Positions 31,222-33,072 of a DNA stretch of 33,072 nucleotides are shown here, one piece after another. The notes under the pieces are model-generated. The model was not told the DNA's origin and did no database searches. It worked only from the letters and a program-made list of their open reading frames with translations. A program made the translations under genes and the position numbers. Source of the stretch: Desulfurivibrio sp044068515 (GTDB lineage Bacteria; Desulfobacterota; Desulfobulbia; Desulfobulbales; Desulfurivibrionaceae). Each line of letters begins with the position of its first letter. Within the stretch, counting starts at the first letter, position 1. The stretch is from contig NZ_JBIPKI010000025.1 in the NCBI RefSeq assembly GCF_044068515.1, positions 1-33,072 of the forward strand, written 5' to 3'.

Positions 31222-31319
31222 TTAACCACAGAGAACACAGAGAGCACAGAGAAAACCAGGAAAAGCGACCGCTCCAGCCCGCTGTCAATCTCTGTGTCCT
31301 CTGCGTCCTCTGTGGTTAA
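31222..31319. repeat. Palindromic ACAGAG-type repeat, copy 4
   Basis: TTAACCACAGAGAACACAG opens the left arm and CTCTGTGGTTAA closes the right arm. The centre GGAAAAGCG-CCGCTC-AGCCCGCT is shared with copy 5 at 32055-32152. Copies 4 and 5 bracket the higBA genes. Confidence 0.9.
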
Positions 31320-31386
31320 TAAAAACCAGCGGCAACCGGCGAGAACCGCCGATGCAGGCATTTGCAAAGGGCCAGGTTGATATCCC

Positions 31387-31415
31387 TTGACGATAATATC
31401 CCGTTCAGATAATAT
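31387..31415 (+). promoter_or_regulatory. higBA promoter with direct repeats
   Basis: TTGACG (31387-31392), 17 bases and TAATAT (31410-31415) form a strong promoter. The direct repeat GATAATAT (31392-31399 and 31408-31415) covers spacer and -10 box, a likely binding site for the antitoxin. The predicted start of transcription coincides with the ATG at 31421. Confidence 0.65.
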
Positions 31416-31420
31416 GGGAC

Positions 31421-31702
31421 ATGATCAAATCCTTCCGCTGCAAGGCAACGGAAAAAATCTTCCGGGGCCGGTTTTCTTCCCAATTGCCCCAGGTAATCCA
31501 GCGGCAAGCGGCGATGAAGCTGGAAATCCTCCATGCCGCCACCTTGCTTGAAACTCTGCGGGTGCCTCCGGCCAACCATTTGGAAGAATTGCGCGGCGAC
31601 CGGCAAGGACAGCACAGCATCCGGATCAACCGGCAATGGCGGATATGCTTCGTTTGGCGGGGCAGCGACGCCTACGACGTGGAGATCGTCGATTATCACT
31701 GA
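31421..31702 (+). CDS. higB: HigB-type toxin (RelE superfamily)
   Basis: A 93-residue protein: MIKSFRCKATEKIF start, then the helix AAMKLEILHAATLLETLRVPPANHLEEL and the C-terminal HSIRINRQWRICFVW...DVEIVDYH. This is the PF05015 plasmid-maintenance killer pattern. HigB toxins are ribosome-dependent mRNA endonucleases. The toxin gene precedes the antitoxin, the usual higBA order. No ribosome binding site is visible before the ATG; the promoter position suggests a leaderless mRNA. Confidence 0.93.
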   Translation: MIKSFRCKATEKIFRGRFSSQLPQVIQRQAAMKLEILHAATLLETLRVPPANHLEELRGDRQGQHSIRINRQWRICFVWRGSDAYDVEIVDYH

Positions 31703-31709
31703 GAGGCTT

Positions 31710-32018
31710 ATGATGACCAAGCGCGATTTTGCTCCCATTCACCCCGGCGAGATTCTGCTGACCGAATTTCTGGTTCCCCTGGGCGTCAGCCAGTACCGGC
31801 TGGCCCGGGGTATCGGGGTCACGCCCCGCCGGGTCAACGAAATCGTGTTGGGTCGCCGGGCTATCACCGCCGACACGGCCTTACGCCTGGGGCGGTACTT
31901 CAACATGGAGGCCCAGTTCTGGCTCAACCTGCAATCACGCTACGATATGGAGGTGGCCCGGGAAAAGCTCGCCGGTCGCCTCGACCAGGAGGTCCAACCC
32001 CTCGCCCGGGCCGCCTGA
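31710..32018 (+). CDS. higA: HigA-type antitoxin (HTH, XRE family)
   Basis: A 102-residue protein beginning MMTKRDFAPIHPGEILLTEFL, the HigA signature, with a helix-turn-helix (QYRLARGIGVTPRRVNEIVLGRR) and the typical end ADTALRLGRYFNMEAQFWLNLQ. It binds HigB and represses the operon. It starts 7 bases after the toxin stop. An ATG three bases later is an alternative start. Confidence 0.94.
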   Translation: MMTKRDFAPIHPGEILLTEFLVPLGVSQYRLARGIGVTPRRVNEIVLGRRAITADTALRLGRYFNMEAQFWLNLQSRYDMEVAREKLAGRLDQEVQPLARAA

Positions 32019-32024
32019 TCCCCG

Positions 32025-32051
32025 AGAAATTGGGGTCAGACACCGATTTTT
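32025..32051. repeat. 27-bp dispersed repeat, copy 3
   Basis: AGAAATT, a GGGGTCAGACACC-type centre and a degraded right arm (GATTTTTTT). It lies six bases after the higA stop and directly before repeat copy 5 of the ACAGAG family. The T-rich right arm gives no clear terminator stem. Confidence 0.8.
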
Positions 32052-32054
32052 TTC

Positions 32055-32152
32055 TTAACCACGGAGAACACAGAGAGCACAGAGGAACGCAGGAAAAGCG
32101 GCCGCTCAAGCCCGCTTTTAACCTCTGGGTCCTCTGTGCTCTCTGTGGTTAA
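32055..32152. repeat. Palindromic ACAGAG-type repeat, copy 5
   Basis: TTAACCACGGAGAACACAG opens the left arm and CTCTGTGGTTAA closes the right arm, with a centre (GGAAAAGCGGCCGCTC) almost equal to copy 4. The 396-bp gap 32019-32414 holds repeats, a terminator and the promoter of the next toxin-antitoxin pair. Confidence 0.9.
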
Positions 32153-32182
32153 AACTCGAGCCGTCCCAGGAGGCCAAGGCCT

Positions 32183-32209
32183 AGAAATCAGAGTCAGACA
32201 CCAATTTCT
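32183..32209. repeat. 27-bp dispersed repeat, copy 4
   Basis: AGAAATC/AATTTCT arms around AGAGTCAGACACC. It is followed by the terminator at 32231-32270 and a CACCAAGGTTGGTG motif, the same order as after copy 1. The two form a composite repeat of about 110-120 bp. Confidence 0.88.
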
Positions 32210-32230
32210 TGCCTGCAAACCCGCTCTCTT

Positions 32231-32270
32231 CCCCGGCTGGGCCAAACCCCGGCCGGGGTTTTTTTTGTTT
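32231..32270 (+). terminator. Intrinsic terminator, second copy of the repeat-linked hairpin
   Basis: CCCCGGC (32231-32237) and GCCGGGG (32252-32258) with the same loop as at 31069, then eight T and GTTTT. It would stop higBA read-through before the next module. Confidence 0.85.
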
Positions 32271-32356
32271 TCTACCCACCAAGGTTGGTGAACCCCAAGG
32301 TTGGCGGAGAAAACGTTGAACGGCGCCGCTCATTTGGGCGTTTACCAAGTGTACGA

Positions 32357-32385
32357 TTGACTACCATCGTATTCCTTTGTATTCT
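32357..32385 (+). promoter_or_regulatory. Promoter of the second toxin-antitoxin module
   Basis: TTGACT (32357-32362), 17 bases and TATTCT (32380-32385). The inverted repeat ACGAT/ATCGT (32353-32357 and 32366-32370) overlaps the -35 box and fits an antitoxin operator. Confidence 0.55.
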
Positions 32386-32414
32386 ATACGCAAACAATAG
32401 ATGCGAGGTGGATA

Positions 32415-32654
32415 ATGGCAAAAACCGTTACTTTGAGACTGTCTGAACAGGCTTACGAGCGTTTCCGCACCCTCGCCGAGCGCGAGAATCGGCCTCTTTC
32501 GAATTTTATCGAGACCGCGGCCTCACGCTATGTCGAGGCTGAACAGTTGGTGGACGAATTCGAAATGGCAGAAATCGAAGCGAATGTAGAACTGAACCGG
32601 AGCCTGAAACGCGGGCTCAAGGATGCCAAGGCGGGACGTGGCCGCTTTGTCTGA
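32415..32654 (+). CDS. Ribbon-helix-helix antitoxin (ParD/RelB-like)
   Basis: A 79-residue protein: the N-terminal strand KTVTLRLSEQAYERF and helices LAERENRPLSNFIETAASRYVE form a ribbon-helix-helix DNA-binding fold. The C-terminal acidic and basic helix (VDEFEMAEIEANVELNRSLKRG) should wrap the toxin. A GAGGTGG site precedes the ATG. It overlaps the toxin gene by 32 bases. The subfamily is uncertain, so no symbol is given. Confidence 0.85.
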   Translation: MAKTVTLRLSEQAYERFRTLAERENRPLSNFIETAASRYVEAEQLVDEFEMAEIEANVELNRSLKRGLKDAKAGRGRFV

Positions 32655-32937
32655 GTTTCGGATATTCGAGACCGCTGAGTTTCTGCAGAAACTCGACAAA
32701 CTCCCTGCCGGAGCTTCTCGCTTTGTCGGAATGAAGCTGACGGAGTATGTTTACCCCCAGCTCCGCCAAGATCCCTTTCTTGGTCCCAACATCAGGAAGC
32801 TTAAGGGGTACGCTCCTCCGACCTGGCGCTATCGTGTCGGAAAGTTCAGGGTGTTCTACCTGGTCGACCAGGCTGAACAAATCATCTTCATGCTTTCAGT
32901 TGATGATCGCCGCGACGCATACAGACGAAGAAATTAG
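32623..32937 (+). CDS. RelE/ParE-family toxin
   Basis: A 104-residue protein with the RelE/ParE fold: FRIFETAEFLQKLDKLP, then LRQDPFLGPNIRKLKGYAPPTWRYRVGKFRVFYLVDQAEQIIFMLSVDDRRDAYRR. RelE members cut mRNA on the ribosome and ParE members poison gyrase; the sequence alone does not tell which. The ATG at 32623 lies within the antitoxin gene; a TTG near 32644 is an alternative start. The 135 bases after the stop hold nothing I can support. Confidence 0.88.
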   Translation: MPRRDVAALSEFRIFETAEFLQKLDKLPAGASRFVGMKLTEYVYPQLRQDPFLGPNIRKLKGYAPPTWRYRVGKFRVFYLVDQAEQIIFMLSVDDRRDAYRRRN

Positions 32938-33072
32938 GATCACCGGTTTTTTCCACCCTAACTGCATTTTAAATTCTTGACGAATCGAAAATTCAGCCGC
33001 ATTATAAAAAAACGAGACCAGAGTAAAAAGGGAGTTTTCCTGCCACACCAGGGGAATGCTCTGGGTGACGGG

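Noticed and set aside
25758..32152. CRISPR array, suggested by repeated ACAGAG motifs
   Set aside because: Copies are palindromic, kilobases apart and separated by genes, with no regular spacers and no cas genes.
31222..32152. Integron gene cassettes with attC sites around higBA
   Set aside because: The TTAAC...GTTAA ends look superficially similar, but the paired RYYYAAC/GTTRRRY core sites and their spacing are not met and no integrase is seen.
32976..33010. Promoter-like TTGACG ... TATAAA near the window end
   Set aside because: The spacing is about 20 bases, too long for a good sigma-70 site, and the gene it would serve is outside the window.

Overview
The window looks like a GC-rich chromosomal segment of a sulfur-metabolising member of the Desulfobacterota. 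It carries dsrAB with dsrD and a dissimilatory-type sulfate adenylyltransferase, next to Mrp/Mnh-type cation/proton antiporter subunits and large PAS/GGDEF/EAL and histidine-kinase signalling proteins. A Desulfobulbales or Desulfurivibrio-like alkaliphilic lineage fits this gene content, but that placement is inference from content, not a phylogeny.

Layout. 1-3055: an unidentified gene tail, a PrmA-like methyltransferase convergent with prfC, and a hairpin-rich spacer. 3056-5795: dsrA-dsrB-dsrD on the minus strand, ending in a strong hairpin plus a bidirectional terminator. 5796-7984: a divergent promoter region, then a CoA-disulfide/persulfide-reductase-like flavoprotein fused to a rhodanese domain on the plus strand. 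8124-10699: aroB and sat on the minus strand, sat with its own promoter and terminator. 11081-20000: a YkgJ-type protein, a three-receiver PAS-PAS-GGDEF-EAL protein overlapping a membrane histidine kinase, and a second receiver-PAS-kinase with a cysteine-rich two-CW segment. 20397-23370: a plus-strand housekeeping run of yicC, remA-like, gmk and rlmB. 23124-25657: an Mnh operon (E, F, G, DUF4040-B fusion, C) on the minus strand that stops abruptly at a tail-to-tail collision with rlmB. 25914-28530: queC, nagZ and a PilZ protein, separated by palindromic ACAGAG-type repeats. 28592-31016: a lower-GC gene for a secreted protein, split by a complete IS4-family element. 31017-33072: a repeat- and terminator-rich accessory zone holding a higBA-type and a parDE/relBE-type toxin-antitoxin module.

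How the parts relate. Sat activates sulfate and DsrAB/DsrD handle the sulfite step. The divergent flavoprotein-rhodanese probably handles sulfane sulfur or persulfide, so the shared intergenic region is a likely control point for sulfur metabolism. The kinase plus GGDEF-EAL pair and the PilZ protein suggest c-di-GMP signalling. The right third shows repeated invasion: an IS element with a reconstructable target, five copies of a palindromic repeat, four copies of a 27-bp repeat often joined to terminators, and two toxin-antitoxin modules.

Limits. No homology search was run. Family calls rest on recognised motifs, promoters on match to the -35/-10 consensus, and hairpins on direct base pairing. 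No tRNA, rRNA or CRISPR array was recognised.
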